Positions 31,873 through 41,640 of a stretch of 64,000 nt of DNA are shown in pieces. Location of the stretch: positions 124,001 through 188,000 of the forward strand of contig NZ_FNFF01000003.1 in NCBI RefSeq assembly GCF_900100315.1. The letters are read 5' to 3'. Made by a program: the position numbers and the translations under genes. This DNA comes from Streptomyces indicus. GTDB lineage: Bacteria > Actinomycetota > Actinomycetes > Streptomycetales > Streptomycetaceae. The notes below the pieces were generated by a model. The model made no database searches and was not told the DNA's origin. It saw only the letters and a list, made by a program, of their open reading frames with translations. Position 1 is the first letter of the stretch. Every line of letters starts with the position of its first letter.

Positions 31873-32703
31873 CTAGCGCTCGGCCAGCGCCCGCTCCCCC
31901 GCGGTCCGCATGGCACCGAGCGGCGCCGGGCAACGCCCGGTCATCTGCTCCACCTGCAGCACCGCCTGGTGAACGAGCAGGTCGAGCCCGCTGACCACCG
32001 CACCGCCGAACATCGACCAGCGCGCGGCCAGTTCGGTGGGCCACGGATCGTAGAGCACGTCGAAGAGCGTGCCCGGACGCTCGGGCACGGCCTTCGCGAG
32101 GTCGTCGGTCGTACCGGCGGGTGTCGTGGCGATCACCAGGGGTGCCTCGAGCGCGGCGGCCGCCTCGCTCCACGGCGCCGTCCGCACCTCGACATCGAGC
32201 CGCTCGCCCCACTGCTGCATTTCCTGGGCGCGCGCGTCGCTGCGCACATACGCGACGACCTCGCCGGAGCAGACCCGGGACAGGGCCGCGAGCGCCGAGG
32301 AGGCGGTGGCGCCGGCGCCGAGGATCGCCGCCGACTCCACCTGTTCGACGCCGTGTTCACGCAGCGCCTCCACGATCCCGGGGATGTCCGTGTTGTCGCC
32401 GACGCGGCGGCCGTCCTCGGTGAACACCACCGTGTTCACCGCCTCCACCGACGCGGCCGTCTTGCTGACCTCGTCGAGCAGCGGCAGCACGGCCCGCTTG
32501 AGCGGCATGGTCAGGGACAGCCCCGCCCACTCCGCCCCGAGCCCTTCGAGGAAGCCGGGCAGCGCGGCCTCGTCCACCTCGAAGCGCTCGTACGACCAGT
32601 CCCGCAGGCCAAGACGCTCGTACGCCGCCCGGTGCAGGACGGGCGAGAGCGAGTGGGCGATGGGCGAGCCGAGAACCGCGGCCCGCCGTCGCACGTCTGT
32701 CAT
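31873..32703 (-). CDS. aroE: Shikimate dehydrogenase
   Basis: The 276-residue NADP-linked enzyme makes shikimate. The substrate motif 'VLGSPIAHSLSPVLHRAAYE' is near residues 10-29, the catalytic Lys lies in 'LSLTMPLKRAVLPLLD' near 65, 'NTVVFTEDGRRVGDNTD' follows near 92, and the Rossmann loop is 'AAILGAGATASSALAAL'. Its start overlaps the mltG stop. The neighbouring aroC-aroK-aroB run completes most of the pathway, so these form one aromatic synthesis region. Confidence 0.95.
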   Translation of the reverse strand: MTDVRRRAAVLGSPIAHSLSPVLHRAAYERLGLRDWSYERFEVDEAALPGFLEGLGAEWAGLSLTMPLKRAVLPLLDEVSKTAASVEAVNTVVFTEDGRRVGDNTDIPGIVEALREHGVEQVESAAILGAGATASSALAALSRVCSGEVVAYVRSDARAQEMQQWGERLDVEVRTAPWSEAAAALEAPLVIATTPAGTTDDLAKAVPERPGTLFDVLYDPWPTELAARWSMFGGAVVSGLDLLVHQAVLQVEQMTGRCPAPLGAMRTAGERALAER

Positions 32704-34418
32704 CAGTCGTTGTTCTTCTGTGCGTCGAGGTACTTCTGACGGTTGCGCTCGTGCTCCGCGTTCGTCACCGCGAACAGGGTCTCGTTCGCGCTGATCGACA
32801 CGAAGTAGTTCCACTTGCCCTTGACCGGGTTGATCGCGGCTTCGAGCGCGTCCTTGCTGAAGGTGCTGATCGGACCCGGCGGCAGGCCCTTCGCGCCGGC
32901 CCAGTACGTGTTGTACGGGTCCTCGATCTTGCGCAGGTCGTCCACGGAACCGGTGCCGAGCTTGGACTCGCCGCGCACGTAGTTGACCGTGGAGTCCATG
33001 TCCAGGAGGCCGTAGGTCTCCGGGTTGTCGAGGCTCTTGCGGTTGTAGATGACGCGCGCGATCTTGCCGAAGTCCTGCTTGTGGCCTTCCTTCTGCACGA
33101 TGCTCGCCACGGTGACGATGTCGATCGCATTGCGCAGGCCGAGTTCCTTCGCCTTGGCCTCGAGGTTGTAGTCCTCGAGCAGCGAGGTGGTGCCGGCCAC
33201 CATCTTCTTGAGCACGTCCTCGGACTTCATGCCCTCTGACACCGCGTAGGTGTCCGGACGCAGGAAGCCTTCCAGCGGGTCCTTGACGTCCTTGTTCGGG
33301 GTCTCGGCCCACTTCGGCAGGCCGAGCTCCTTCCAGTGCTCCTTGGCGTACTTCGCCGTGGTGCCGTCCTTCTGCCCGGTGCGCTTGTCGATCTCCTTGT
33401 AGACCGTGGAGTTGCGCGCACCGGGGATGACCATGAGGTTGTTGCCGCTCTTGGGGTCGAGCAGCAGCGCGACGGCGGCCTCGGCGGACATCTCCTTCTC
33501 GAGGATGTACGCACCGGCCTGGATGCCGAGGCCCTTGGGGTGGTCGGCCTGCGCGGCGGCGAACGCCTCGACGCTGGCCACGACCCCGTTGTCCTTCAGG
33601 ATCTGGCCGATCTGGTTGCCGCCCGCGCCCTTGGGGATCTCGATGGACACGGTCTGGCCGTTGCCGTCGCCCTCGTAGTCCTCGGCCGAGCCGAAACGAT
33701 CCTGGTAGAACTGGTAGCCGAAGTAGCCGACGCCGCCGAGACCGCCGGCGAAGACCGCCGCCACGACCAGGCAGGCGCAGCCGCTGCGGCGCTTCTTGCC
33801 GCCCTTGCCGCCGCGGCCCCTGCGGTCGCCGCGACCGCCACCGCGTCCGCGGTCGTCATCGTCGTAGCCGTCGTCATCGTCCCCGCCGCCGGCGAAGAAC
33901 GCGTGCTCGCCCTGGTCGGGACCCGGGTCCCAGTCGGGCTTCTGCTCGGGCACCGCGCGGCGGCGGCCCGGGGGCTGCGGCGGCGGGTAGGCCTCGGGCG
34001 TGCGGTAGTGGTCGGGCTGGTCGCCGCCGTACTGCGCGGGCTGCCCGTAGGGTTCGGCACCCGCGCCGTACGAGGCCTGCTGGCCCGTGTCCCAGCCGCC
34101 GTTGTAGTCGTGCTGCGGATAGCCGCCCTGCGAGCCGCCGCCGTAGGAGGCCTGCTGACCCGTGTCGTAGGAGGCCTGCTGACCGGTGTCGTACGAGGAG
34201 TTGGCGCCCTCCCCGTATGCGGACTGCTGACCGGTGTCATACGACGCGTAGCCGTGCTGACCCGTGTCGTACTGCTGGGGCTGCTGCGGGTAGTGCTGCG
34301 GCTGGCCGCCGTACGGACTCTGGCCACCGGCGGCCTGCTGTCCCCACCCCTGGTCCCCGTACAACGGGTCCTCGGGGTGCCACGGTTCGGGGCCTCGGCC
34401 CCGGCCATACTCAGTCAT
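32703..34418 (-). CDS. mltG: Endolytic murein transglycosylase MltG
   Basis: The 571-residue protein cuts nascent glycan strands at the membrane. The YceG/MltG domain is C-terminal (from about residue 245: LysM-like 'VSIEIPKGAGGNQIGQILKD', then 'PDTYAVSEGMKSEDVLKKM' and the catalytic-Glu region 'VASIVQKEGHKQDFGKIARV'). One transmembrane helix ('CLVVAAVFAGGLGGVGYFGY', about 214-233) precedes it. The cytosolic N-terminus of about 200 residues is disordered, rich in Y, Q, G, S, with repeated YDTGQQ motifs. It is upstream of aroE with one-base overlap and downstream of ruvX. Confidence 0.95.
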   Translation of the reverse strand: MTEYGRGRGPEPWHPEDPLYGDQGWGQQAAGGQSPYGGQPQHYPQQPQQYDTGQHGYASYDTGQQSAYGEGANSSYDTGQQASYDTGQQASYGGGSQGGYPQHDYNGGWDTGQQASYGAGAEPYGQPAQYGGDQPDHYRTPEAYPPPQPPGRRRAVPEQKPDWDPGPDQGEHAFFAGGGDDDDGYDDDDRGRGGGRGDRRGRGGKGGKKRRSGCACLVVAAVFAGGLGGVGYFGYQFYQDRFGSAEDYEGDGNGQTVSIEIPKGAGGNQIGQILKDNGVVASVEAFAAAQADHPKGLGIQAGAYILEKEMSAEAAVALLLDPKSGNNLMVIPGARNSTVYKEIDKRTGQKDGTTAKYAKEHWKELGLPKWAETPNKDVKDPLEGFLRPDTYAVSEGMKSEDVLKKMVAGTTSLLEDYNLEAKAKELGLRNAIDIVTVASIVQKEGHKQDFGKIARVIYNRKSLDNPETYGLLDMDSTVNYVRGESKLGTGSVDDLRKIEDPYNTYWAGAKGLPPGPISTFSKDALEAAINPVKGKWNYFVSISANETLFAVTNAEHERNRQKYLDAQKNND

Positions 34419-34540
34419 CGATCCCCTACGAGCCGCGAGGCGGCCGCCGGTCGCCGCACGACCGGTTCCCTCCGCCTCTCCTGCTGCACGCCAAGCTGTT
34501 CGAACACCGGCGCATCGCGCGGAACGTTACCGTATCGCGA

Positions 34541-35017
34541 TCAGATGACCACTTCGACGCCCTCGCCCGGGGCTTTACCTGACGCCCGTTCGGACTCCAG
34601 AGCGTTCTGAAGGATCACCACAGCGGCAGCCTGGTCGATGACAGAACGGCCCTTTTTGGACTTCACGCCCGAGGCGCGCAGTCCCTGACTGGCCGTCACT
34701 GTGGTCATCCTCTCGTCGACCAGACGTACGGGAACGGGATGGATGCCCTTCGCCAGCTCCTGTGCGAAGGCCCGCACCTTGGCCGCGGCCGGCCCCTCGC
34801 CCCCGTTGAGGGAGCGAGGAAGACCGACTACCACCTCAATGGGTTCGTATTCCTCGACAAGTTGGCGCAGCCGGCGGTGGGCGGCCGGGACGTCGCGTCC
34901 CGGCACGGTCTCCACCGGGGTGGCGAGGATCCCGTCGGGGTCGCACGAGGCGACCCCGATCCGGGCGTCCCCGACGTCGATCGCGAGCCTGCGCCCGCGT
35001 CGCAGCCCTTCGGTCAT
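34541..35017 (-). CDS. ruvX: Holliday-junction resolvase-like nuclease YqgF/RuvX
   Basis: The 158-residue RNase H-fold protein is implicated in 16S rRNA 5'-end maturation and recombination. Acidic residues of the active site are visible in 'RLAIDVGDARIGVASCDPDG' (about residues 10-29), 'VVVGLPRSLNGGEGP' (Glu/Asp sheet, about 62-76) and 'VRLVDERMTTVTA' (about 98-110). The start shares one base with the alaS stop, a common alaS-ruvX-mltG-aroE order in actinobacteria. Confidence 0.95.
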   Translation of the reverse strand: MTEGLRRGRRLAIDVGDARIGVASCDPDGILATPVETVPGRDVPAAHRRLRQLVEEYEPIEVVVGLPRSLNGGEGPAAAKVRAFAQELAKGIHPVPVRLVDERMTTVTASQGLRASGVKSKKGRSVIDQAAAVVILQNALESERASGKAPGEGVEVVI

Positions 35018-37686
35018 TACGCGGTCTCGGCCACGAGGCGCTCGACGGCGGCCATCGCCTCGCCGATGGCGGCCGGGTTCTGGCCGCCGCCCTGGGCCAC
35101 GTCCGGCTTGCCGCCGCCTCCGCCGCCGAGGGTCTTGGCGGCCGTACGGACCAGGTCGCCGGCCTTGAGGCCGCGCTCGCGCGCCGCCTCGTTGGTGGCG
35201 ATGACCGTGAGCGGCTTGCCGTTGGCGGTGGTGAACAGGGCGACCACGGCCGGGCGGTCGGACGGGATGCGGCCGCGTACGTCGAGGACCAGCTTGCGCA
35301 GGTCGTCGGCGCCGGTGCCGTCGGGCACCTGGCCAGTGACGAGGGCGACGCCGCGTACGTCCTGGGCGCCCTGGGCGAGACCGGCGGCGGCCTGGAGCAC
35401 CTTCTCCGCGCGGAACTTCTCGATCTCCTTCTCGGCGTCCTTCAGCTTGCCGAGCATGGCGGAGATCTTCTCCGGGAGCTCCTCGGAGCGGCCCTTGACC
35501 AGCTCCTGGATCTGGGCGACGACCGTGTGCTCACGGGCGAGGAAGTTGTACGCGTCCACGCCGACGAGGGCCTCGATACGGCGCACACCCGAGCCGATCG
35601 ACGATTCGCCGAGCAGCTTCACCAGGCCGAGCTGGGCGGTGTTGTGGACGTGGGTGCCGCCGCACAGTTCCTTGGAGAAGTCGCCGATGGTCACGACGCG
35701 CACGCGCTCGCCGTACTTCTCGCCGAACTCGGCGATGGCGCCCTGCTTCTTGGCCTCGTCGATCGACATGACCTCGGCCTGGACGTCGAGTTCGCGGGCG
35801 AGAACTTCGTTGATCTTCTGCTCGACGTCGGTCATCACGGCCGTCGGTACGGCGGACGGGGAGCCGAAGTCGAAGCGGAAGCGGCCGGGCTGGTTCTCGG
35901 AACCGGCCTGGGCGGCCTGCGGGCCGAGCGCGTCGCGCAGGGCCTGGTGGGTGAGGTGCGTGGCCGAGTGGGCGCGGGCGATGGCGCGGCGGCGCATCAC
36001 GTCGATGACGGCCTGGGCCGGGGCGCCGACGGTGACCTCACCGACCTGGACGACGCCCTTGTGCACGTAGACGCCGGGGACGGGCTTCTGACAGTCGCGG
36101 ACCTCGACGACAGCGCCGGAGTGCAGCTTGATGCGGCCGGTGTCGCCGATCTGGCCGCCGCCCTCGGCGTAGAAGGGGGTGCGGTCGAGGACGATCTCGA
36201 CCTCGTCGCCCTCGACGGCGGCGGGCGAGGGCACACCGTTGACGAGGATGCCGACGACCTTGGACTCGCCCTCGGTGGAGGTGTAGCCGATGAAGTCGGT
36301 GGCGCCGGCGTTGTCCGCGATCTCGCGGTAGCCGGACATGTCGGCGTGGCCGGTCTTCTTGGCCTGGGCGTCGGCCTTGGCGCGGTCCCGCTGCTCCTTC
36401 ATGAGGCGGCGGAAGCCTTCCTCGTCCACCGAGAGGCCCTGTTCGGCGGCCATCTCGAGGGTGAGGTCGATCGGGAAGCCCCAGGTGTCGTGGAGCAGGA
36501 ACGCCTTGTCGCCGGAGAGCACGGAGCCGCCCGCGGCCTTGGTCTCGGTGACGGCGGTGTCGAGGATGTTCGTGCCGCCCTTGAGCGCCTTGAGGAAGGC
36601 GGCCTCTTCGGCGAGCGCGACGGTCTCGATCCGCTGGCGGTCGGTGACCAGCTCGGGGTACTGCTGCCCCATCGTGTCGATGACGACGTCGATGAGGTCC
36701 TTGACGACCGGGCCGGTGGCGCCGAGCAGGCGCATGTTGCGGATGGCGCGGCGCATGATGCGGCGCAGCACGTAGCCGCGGCCCTCGTTGCCGGGGGTCA
36801 CGCCGTCACCGATGAGCATCACGGAGGTGCGCATGTGGTCGGTGACCACGCGCAGCGAGACGTCCGAGGCCTGGGCGGCGCCGTAGCGGACGCCGGTGAG
36901 CTCGGTGGCCTTGTCGATCACGACACGGGAGGTGTCGATCTCGTACATGTTCTGCACGCCCTGAAGGATCATGGCGAGGCGCTCGAGGCCGAGACCGGTG
37001 TCGATGTTCTGCGAGGGCAGGTCGCCGAGGATCTCGAAGTCGTCCTTGCCGGTGCCCGGGCCGCGCTCGTACTGCATGAAGACCAGGTTCCAGATCTCCA
37101 CGTAGCGCTCGTCGTTGACCGCCGGGCCGCCCTCTTCGCCGAACTCGGGGCCGCGGTCGTAGTTGATCTCCGAGCACGGGCCGCAGGGGCCGGGGACGCC
37201 CATGGACCAGAAGTTGTCCTTCTTGCCCAGGCGCTGGATGCGCTCCTTCGGCACGCCGACGACCTCGTGCCAGATGCGCTCGGCCTCGTCGTCGTCGAGG
37301 TAGACGGTGATCCAGAGCTTCTCCGGCTCCAGGCCGTAACCACCCTTGTCCTGAGGGCTGGTGAGCAGCTCCCAGGCGTACTTGATGGCGCCTTCCTTGA
37401 AGTAGTCGCCGAAGGAGAAGTTGCCGCACATCTGGAAGAACGTGCCGTGCCGCGTGGTCTTGCCGACCTCTTCGATGTCGGGCGTGCGCACGCACTTCTG
37501 CACGCTGGTCACGCGCGGCGCGGGCGGCTTGGTCTCGCCCAGGAAGTAGGGCTTGAACGGCACCATGCCGGCCGGGACGAGGAGCAGCGTCGGGTCGTCT
37601 GCGATCAGCGACGCCGACGGCACGACCTTGTGCCCACGCTCCTCGAAGAAGCTCAGCCAGCGGCGGCGGATTTCAGCCGACTCCAT
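35017..37686 (-). CDS. alaS: Alanyl-tRNA synthetase
   Basis: The 889-residue class II synthetase has the N-terminal activation domain with motif '[20 protein letters not shown]' and '[20 protein letters not shown]'. The editing domain's zinc site is formed by '[11 protein letters not shown]' (HxxxH) and 'CGGTHV', and the oligomerisation C-terminal domain ends in a Gly-rich loop '[19 protein letters not shown]' near residue 860. All functional blocks are intact and length is normal. Two small membrane-associated genes follow upstream on the same strand. Confidence 0.98.
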   Translation of the reverse strand: MESAEIRRRWLSFFEERGHKVVPSASLIADDPTLLLVPAGMVPFKPYFLGETKPPAPRVTSVQKCVRTPDIEEVGKTTRHGTFFQMCGNFSFGDYFKEGAIKYAWELLTSPQDKGGYGLEPEKLWITVYLDDDEAERIWHEVVGVPKERIQRLGKKDNFWSMGVPGPCGPCSEINYDRGPEFGEEGGPAVNDERYVEIWNLVFMQYERGPGTGKDDFEILGDLPSQNIDTGLGLERLAMILQGVQNMYEIDTSRVVIDKATELTGVRYGAAQASDVSLRVVTDHMRTSVMLIGDGVTPGNEGRGYVLRRIMRRAIRNMRLLGATGPVVKDLIDVVIDTMGQQYPELVTDRQRIETVALAEEAAFLKALKGGTNILDTAVTETKAAGGSVLSGDKAFLLHDTWGFPIDLTLEMAAEQGLSVDEEGFRRLMKEQRDRAKADAQAKKTGHADMSGYREIADNAGATDFIGYTSTEGESKVVGILVNGVPSPAAVEGDEVEIVLDRTPFYAEGGGQIGDTGRIKLHSGAVVEVRDCQKPVPGVYVHKGVVQVGEVTVGAPAQAVIDVMRRRAIARAHSATHLTHQALRDALGPQAAQAGSENQPGRFRFDFGSPSAVPTAVMTDVEQKINEVLARELDVQAEVMSIDEAKKQGAIAEFGEKYGERVRVVTIGDFSKELCGGTHVHNTAQLGLVKLLGESSIGSGVRRIEALVGVDAYNFLAREHTVVAQIQELVKGRSEELPEKISAMLGKLKDAEKEIEKFRAEKVLQAAAGLAQGAQDVRGVALVTGQVPDGTGADDLRKLVLDVRGRIPSDRPAVVALFTTANGKPLTVIATNEAARERGLKAGDLVRTAAKTLGGGGGGKPDVAQGGGQNPAAIGEAMAAVERLVAETA

Positions 37687-38051
37687 CAGTGGTCCTCATT
37701 CCGGTTGTACGTGTACGAGCCGTTCTCGTACGTCTGGTGCGAAGTGATCTGGTGCTTGCGGGAGCCCGGTGCGCGGTTCTCGATCGCCACCACCCGCCGC
37801 TGGGCGGGCAGTTCGGCGTCCGGGTCGTGCTCCAGGCCGAGTGCCTCGCCGAGTTCGGCCTCGCGCTGGGCCATACCGGCCCGTACGTCGAGGGCGAAGT
37901 CCTTGAGCCGGTGGCCCGCGTCGATCGCCTTGTTGGCGGCCTGGGCCGCGAGGCTCTCGGGGGTCAGCTGCTTGATCTTGCGGTTGACCTTGGTGGTGGC
38001 CCACACGCCGGCGGCTGCGCCCGCGGTGAACCAGAACGTACGGCGGAACAT
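37686..38051 (-). CDS. DUF6167-type small membrane-associated protein
   Basis: The 121-residue protein starts with a hydrophobic/basic segment '[21 protein letters not shown]', likely a membrane anchor. A helical domain ('[20 protein letters not shown]') and a Tyr/His/Asn-rich tail ending 'YTYNRNEDH' follow. It shares one base with the alaS start codon and lies six bases downstream of the DUF948 gene. This trio (alaS with two small envelope proteins) recurs in streptomycetes. Its function is unknown. Confidence 0.85.
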   Translation of the reverse strand: MFRRTFWFTAGAAAGVWATTKVNRKIKQLTPESLAAQAANKAIDAGHRLKDFALDVRAGMAQREAELGEALGLEHDPDAELPAQRRVVAIENRAPGSRKHQITSHQTYENGSYTYNRNEDH

Positions 38052-38057
38052 GCTGCG

Positions 38058-38525
38058 TCAGTCCCTCGCGTTCCTGTCGTTCCGCTTGCCCCGGCGAGCG
38101 GCCGGCACGGCCCGGCCCACGATCACCGTACGCCTGGGCGTCTTGCGCGGCATTCTCTGAGAATCACCGGTCGCACCGCCCTTGCGCCCTGCGACGGCCC
38201 TGCGCACCCCGTAACCGAAGGCCGCGACCTTGACGAGAGGGCCGCCGAAGGTGGAGGCGACCGTGGTGGACAGCGCGGAGGCGTTGGAGGTGACCTCCTG
38301 GACGTCCGTGGCGATGGCGTCGACCCGGTCGAGCTGGGTCTGCGCGGAGCGCACGGTCGCGGAGGCGTCGGCGAGCAGCGGCACGGCCTGCTCGGTCACG
38401 TCCGCCACGAGCTTGGTGGTCGCCTTGAGCGTCTGCGCGAGCCTCGCCAGCGCGACGGCGAGGAACGAGACCAGGATCGCCCAGAAGACGGCCACGAGGA
38501 TCCCGGCCACCTCACCACCGGTCAC
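38058..38525 (-). CDS. DUF948 membrane protein
   Basis: The 155-residue protein from the GTG at 38525 has a transmembrane helix ('AGILVAVFWAILVSFLAVAL', about residues 6-25). Alpha-helical DUF948-like sequence follows ('LKATTKLVADVTEQAVPLLAD', 'RVDAIATDVQEVTSNASAL'), with a basic tail. A longer frame starting at 38654 adds an Arg-rich leader unlike the family, so the GTG start is preferred; the choice is uncertain. DUF948 proteins resemble methyl-accepting coiled coils, but the function is unknown. It is next to the DUF6167 gene. Confidence 0.8.
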   Translation of the reverse strand: MTGGEVAGILVAVFWAILVSFLAVALARLAQTLKATTKLVADVTEQAVPLLADASATVRSAQTQLDRVDAIATDVQEVTSNASALSTTVASTFGGPLVKVAAFGYGVRRAVAGRKGGATGDSQRMPRKTPRRTVIVGRAVPAARRGKRNDRNARD

Positions 38526-38779
38526 GCTGCACCGCTCTCTGCTGTCGGGGCCTCGGAGCGCTGAGCTCCTGCGGAAGGCCCGGGCTCTGCGAAATCGCTC
38601 GGGCTCCTGCGGGACGCTCGCACTCCTTCGGGGCTTGCGAGCCTTGTCGGCCATGGATAAGTCGTGTCCGACCTTATCGCGCCGGGCCTGGCGCTCCGTA
38701 CCGGATTCCCGCTCAGCGCGCGGGGAGTTGCCTGATCCGATTGTACGGAGTGCGTACGCCTGAGTACGCTGCGTTCCCC

Positions 38780-40939
38780 ATGCGACGGTCTCAGCGCCCC
38801 CTTGCGGGCGCGCCCTCGGGCAATCTCCCCATCGAACTCGACGCGTTCGTCGGACGGACGGCCGAACTGGCCGAGCTGGACGCCCTGATGGACACGGCGC
38901 GTCTGGTCACGGTGGTGGGGACCGGCGGCGTGGGGAAGTCCCGTACCGCCCTGCGGGCCGCCTCGCTGCACCGCGCGCCGGCCGACGGGATCTGGCTGGT
39001 GGAGCTGGCCTCGGTGCGGGAGGCCGATCTGGTCGAGCACGCCCTCGTCGAGACCTTCGGCCTGACCGACCACACGGGGCGTCCGCCGCGGACCGTCCTG
39101 CTCGACCATCTCGCCGAGCGTGAACTGCTGCTCGTGGTCGACGGGTTCGAGCATCTCGCCGAGCCGTGCGGCGCCCTGGTGCGCACGCTGCTGCGCCGCT
39201 GCCCCGGCCTGCGGGTGCTCGCCTCGGGCCGTCGCCCGCTCAATGTGGAGGGTGAGCGCATCCTCGCGCTCGGGCCGCTGCCGGAGCGGGACGCGGTCGC
39301 GCTGCTGGCCGAGCGCGCCGCCCTGTCCGATACGCGGGACGCGGACACCCTGGCCGAGGTCTGCCGGCGCCTGGACGGGATCCCGCTCGCCGTGGAGCTG
39401 GCGGCGGGCCGGCTGCGCGCCCTGTCCCCGGCCGGGCTCCTGGAGCGGCTCGACGACCGCTTCGCCCTCCTGACCGGCGGCACCAGCGGGGCGCTCCCCC
39501 GCCATCAGACGCTGCGGACGACGGTCGGCTGGAGCCATGAGCTGTGCGGCCCGGCCGAGCGTCTGCTGTGGTCCCGCCTGTCGGTGTTCACCGGGGCCTT
39601 CGACCTCGATGCGGCGGAGTACGTGTGCGGCGGCCACGGCCTGGAGTCGCCGGAGGTGCTCGATGTCCTGGAGGCGCTGCTCACCCAGTCCGTCCTGGCG
39701 CGCGAGGAGTCCCCGACCGGTGTGCGCTACCGCATGCTGGACACGGTCAGGGCGTACGGAGCCGAGTGGCTGGCGGCCTCCGGGGACGCCGGGCGGATGC
39801 GGCGCCGGCACCGCGACTGGTACATGGGCCTGGCGACGTACTGCGAACTCGACTGGTTCTCGCCGCGGCAGACCGCCGTCGCCACCCGGATCGAGGCCGA
39901 ACTGCCGCATCTGCGGGCCGCGTTGGAGTTCTGTCTGACCGAGCCCGGCGAGGCCCACCTGGGCCAGTACCTGGCGGGCACGCTGTGGTTCTACTGGGTC
40001 GGCTGCGGCCGGCTCGCCGAGGGCCGGCACTGGCTGGACCGCGCGGTGGAGCTGGACGGCGCGGAGGACTACCCGGAGTCCCGCCTCAAGGCGCTGTGGG
40101 TGCTCGGTTACGTGGCGATCCTGCAAGGCGGCACGGTGGACGCGCTGGCCGCGCTCCAGGAGTGCCGAGACGAGGCCGACCGTACGGACAACCCGCTCGC
40201 CGTGGCGTACGCCGTGCACCGGATGGGCTGTCTCGCGCTGGTCACCGACGACATGGAGCGGGCGGAGCTGCTGTTCCGCGAGGCGCTCGTGCGCTACCGG
40301 CAGCTGGGCGAGCTCAACAGCAATGTCCTGATGGGGCAGGTGGAGCTCGCCATGTCCCTGGTGTTCCAGGGGGACCTGCCGGCCGCCCTCGCCCTGTGCG
40401 AGGAGGTCGAGGAGATCTGCCGCGAGCACGGGGAGCGCTGGACGCGTGCGTACGCGCTGTATGTGATCGCGTATGCGGCCTGGACCCGCGGCGAGTACGT
40501 CCGCGCCAGGGAGCTGCTGCGCGAGTGCATCACCATCGACCACACGTTCCGCGACCTGGTGGGTCTGGTGCTCGCGATCGAGCTGCTAGCCCTGGTCACG
40601 GCGAGCGAGGGCGATCCGGCCGAGGCCGCGGTCCTTCAGGGTGCGGCGGAGCCGGTGTGGGGTTCGGTGGGGCTGCCGCTGTTCGGTTCGGGCTACTTCA
40701 GTTCGCCGCGTGCGCTGTGCCGGCAGCAGGCGGGCGAGCTGCTGGGGCGGGCACGGTACGAACGGTGCCTCGCGAAGGGCAAGGCGCTGACGCTCGACGA
40801 GGCGGTGGAGCGCGCGCTGGCCTCGCAGCAACCGGCGGCCCCCGCGGCGCCGAAGGTCAGCGTGCCCCGGCCGGGACGCTCCGACGGAACGCGAAAGCCC
40901 GCCGGCTCCCCCGCCAAGGGCGGGGAAGCGGCGGGCTGA
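38780..40939 (+). CDS. STAND-type ATPase regulator (NB-ARC/AfsR-like without DNA-binding domain)
   Basis: The 719-residue protein from ATG 38780 has an N-terminal NTPase domain. The P-loop is 'TVVGTGGVGKSRTALRAAS' (about residues 51-69), Walker B is 'LLLVVDGFEHL' (about 116-126), and the GLPL-like motif is 'RLDGIPLAVELAAGRLRAL' (about 198-216). A long helical TPR-like region follows ('YYAWTRGEYVRARELLREC'-type repeats). AfsR/SARP and LuxR/LAL relatives carry an N- or C-terminal HTH; none is visible here. The extreme C-terminus is Pro/Arg/Lys-rich. It may be a signalling scaffold or an enzyme-like regulator. It reads away from DUF948 and toward rpsD. Confidence 0.85.
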   Translation: MRRSQRPLAGAPSGNLPIELDAFVGRTAELAELDALMDTARLVTVVGTGGVGKSRTALRAASLHRAPADGIWLVELASVREADLVEHALVETFGLTDHTGRPPRTVLLDHLAERELLLVVDGFEHLAEPCGALVRTLLRRCPGLRVLASGRRPLNVEGERILALGPLPERDAVALLAERAALSDTRDADTLAEVCRRLDGIPLAVELAAGRLRALSPAGLLERLDDRFALLTGGTSGALPRHQTLRTTVGWSHELCGPAERLLWSRLSVFTGAFDLDAAEYVCGGHGLESPEVLDVLEALLTQSVLAREESPTGVRYRMLDTVRAYGAEWLAASGDAGRMRRRHRDWYMGLATYCELDWFSPRQTAVATRIEAELPHLRAALEFCLTEPGEAHLGQYLAGTLWFYWVGCGRLAEGRHWLDRAVELDGAEDYPESRLKALWVLGYVAILQGGTVDALAALQECRDEADRTDNPLAVAYAVHRMGCLALVTDDMERAELLFREALVRYRQLGELNSNVLMGQVELAMSLVFQGDLPAALALCEEVEEICREHGERWTRAYALYVIAYAAWTRGEYVRARELLRECITIDHTFRDLVGLVLAIELLALVTASEGDPAEAAVLQGAAEPVWGSVGLPLFGSGYFSSPRALCRQQAGELLGRARYERCLAKGKALTLDEAVERALASQQPAAPAAPKVSVPRPGRSDGTRKPAGSPAKGGEAAG
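40896..40937. terminator. Large nested hairpin overlapping the STAND gene 3' end, beyond rpsD
   Basis: Outer arms 40896-40903/40930-40937 and inner arms 40909-40915/40919-40925 are perfectly complementary. The hairpin lies about 33 bases past the rpsD stop on the minus strand and inside the last codons of the STAND gene, so it may terminate both convergent transcripts. Confidence 0.7.
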
Positions 40940-40969
40940 CCGCGGAAGGGTCCTACGCCTGCTGGGAAA

Positions 40970-41584
40970 TCAGCGGGCGTAGTACTCGACGACGAGCTGC
41001 TCGTCGCAGATGACCGGGATTTCCTTGCGGTTCGGGTCACGGTCCAGGCGGAAGGCCAGGGCCTTCAGGTTGACCTGGAGGTAACGCGGGGTCTCGCCCT
41101 CGGGGGCGAAGCCGCCCTCACGCGCGACCTGGAACAGCGGCTTCTCGCGGGAGCGCTCGCGGACGGTCACGACGTCGTCGGGACGGACGCGGAAGGACGG
41201 CTTGTCGACCTTGCCGCCGTTGACCTCGATGTGGCCGTGGACGACCATCTGGCGGGCCTGGTAGATGGTGCGGGCGATGCCCGAACGCAGGACCAGGGCG
41301 TCGAGACGGCGCTCGAGCTCGACGATCAGCGCCTCACCGGTCTTGCCCTGCACCTTGCTGGCGCGCTCGTAGGCACGGACCAGCTGGCGCTCCGACACGT
41401 CGTACTGGGCGCGCAGACGCTGCTTCTCGAGCAGACGGACCTTGTAGTCCGACGTCTGCTTGCGGCCACGGCCGTGCTCGCCCGGCGGGTAGGGACGGGC
41501 CTCGAAGTACTTGACGGCCTTCGGCGTCAGCGCAATGCCGAGCGCACGGGACTTCTTGACCTTGGGACGCGACTGGTTAGGCAC
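40970..41584 (-). CDS. rpsD: 30S ribosomal protein S4
   Basis: The 204-residue S4 nucleates 30S assembly and proofreads decoding. The S4 RNA-binding domain '[20 protein letters not shown]' (about residues 90-109) and '[22 protein letters not shown]' region are intact. It has no zinc-cysteine motif at the N-terminus, so it is the Cys-free S4 variant. It is monocistronic here; the iron box of the divergent gene lies 24 bases from its start codon. Confidence 0.98.
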   Translation of the reverse strand: MPNQSRPKVKKSRALGIALTPKAVKYFEARPYPPGEHGRGRKQTSDYKVRLLEKQRLRAQYDVSERQLVRAYERASKVQGKTGEALIVELERRLDALVLRSGIARTIYQARQMVVHGHIEVNGGKVDKPSFRVRPDDVVTVRERSREKPLFQVAREGGFAPEGETPRYLQVNLKALAFRLDRDPNRKEIPVICDEQLVVEYYAR

Positions 41585-41607
41585 GTTCTCCAGACCTCCG
41601 AAATAGG

Positions 41608-41626
41608 TTAGGTTAGGCTCACCTTA
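41608..41626. promoter_or_regulatory. DmdR/DtxR-type iron box
   Basis: The 19-mer TTAGGTTAGGCTCACCTTA is nearly identical to the Streptomyces DmdR1 iron box TTAGGTTAGGCTCACCTAA. It lies 15 bases before the DUF2470 ATG and 24 bases before rpsD on the other strand. Confidence 0.85.
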
Positions 41627-41640
41627 CTTAAGGAGACCGC

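Noticed and set aside
38526..38654. N-terminal extension of the DUF948 protein
   Set aside because: Arg-rich and unlike the family; the GTG at 38525 gives the expected membrane-helix start.
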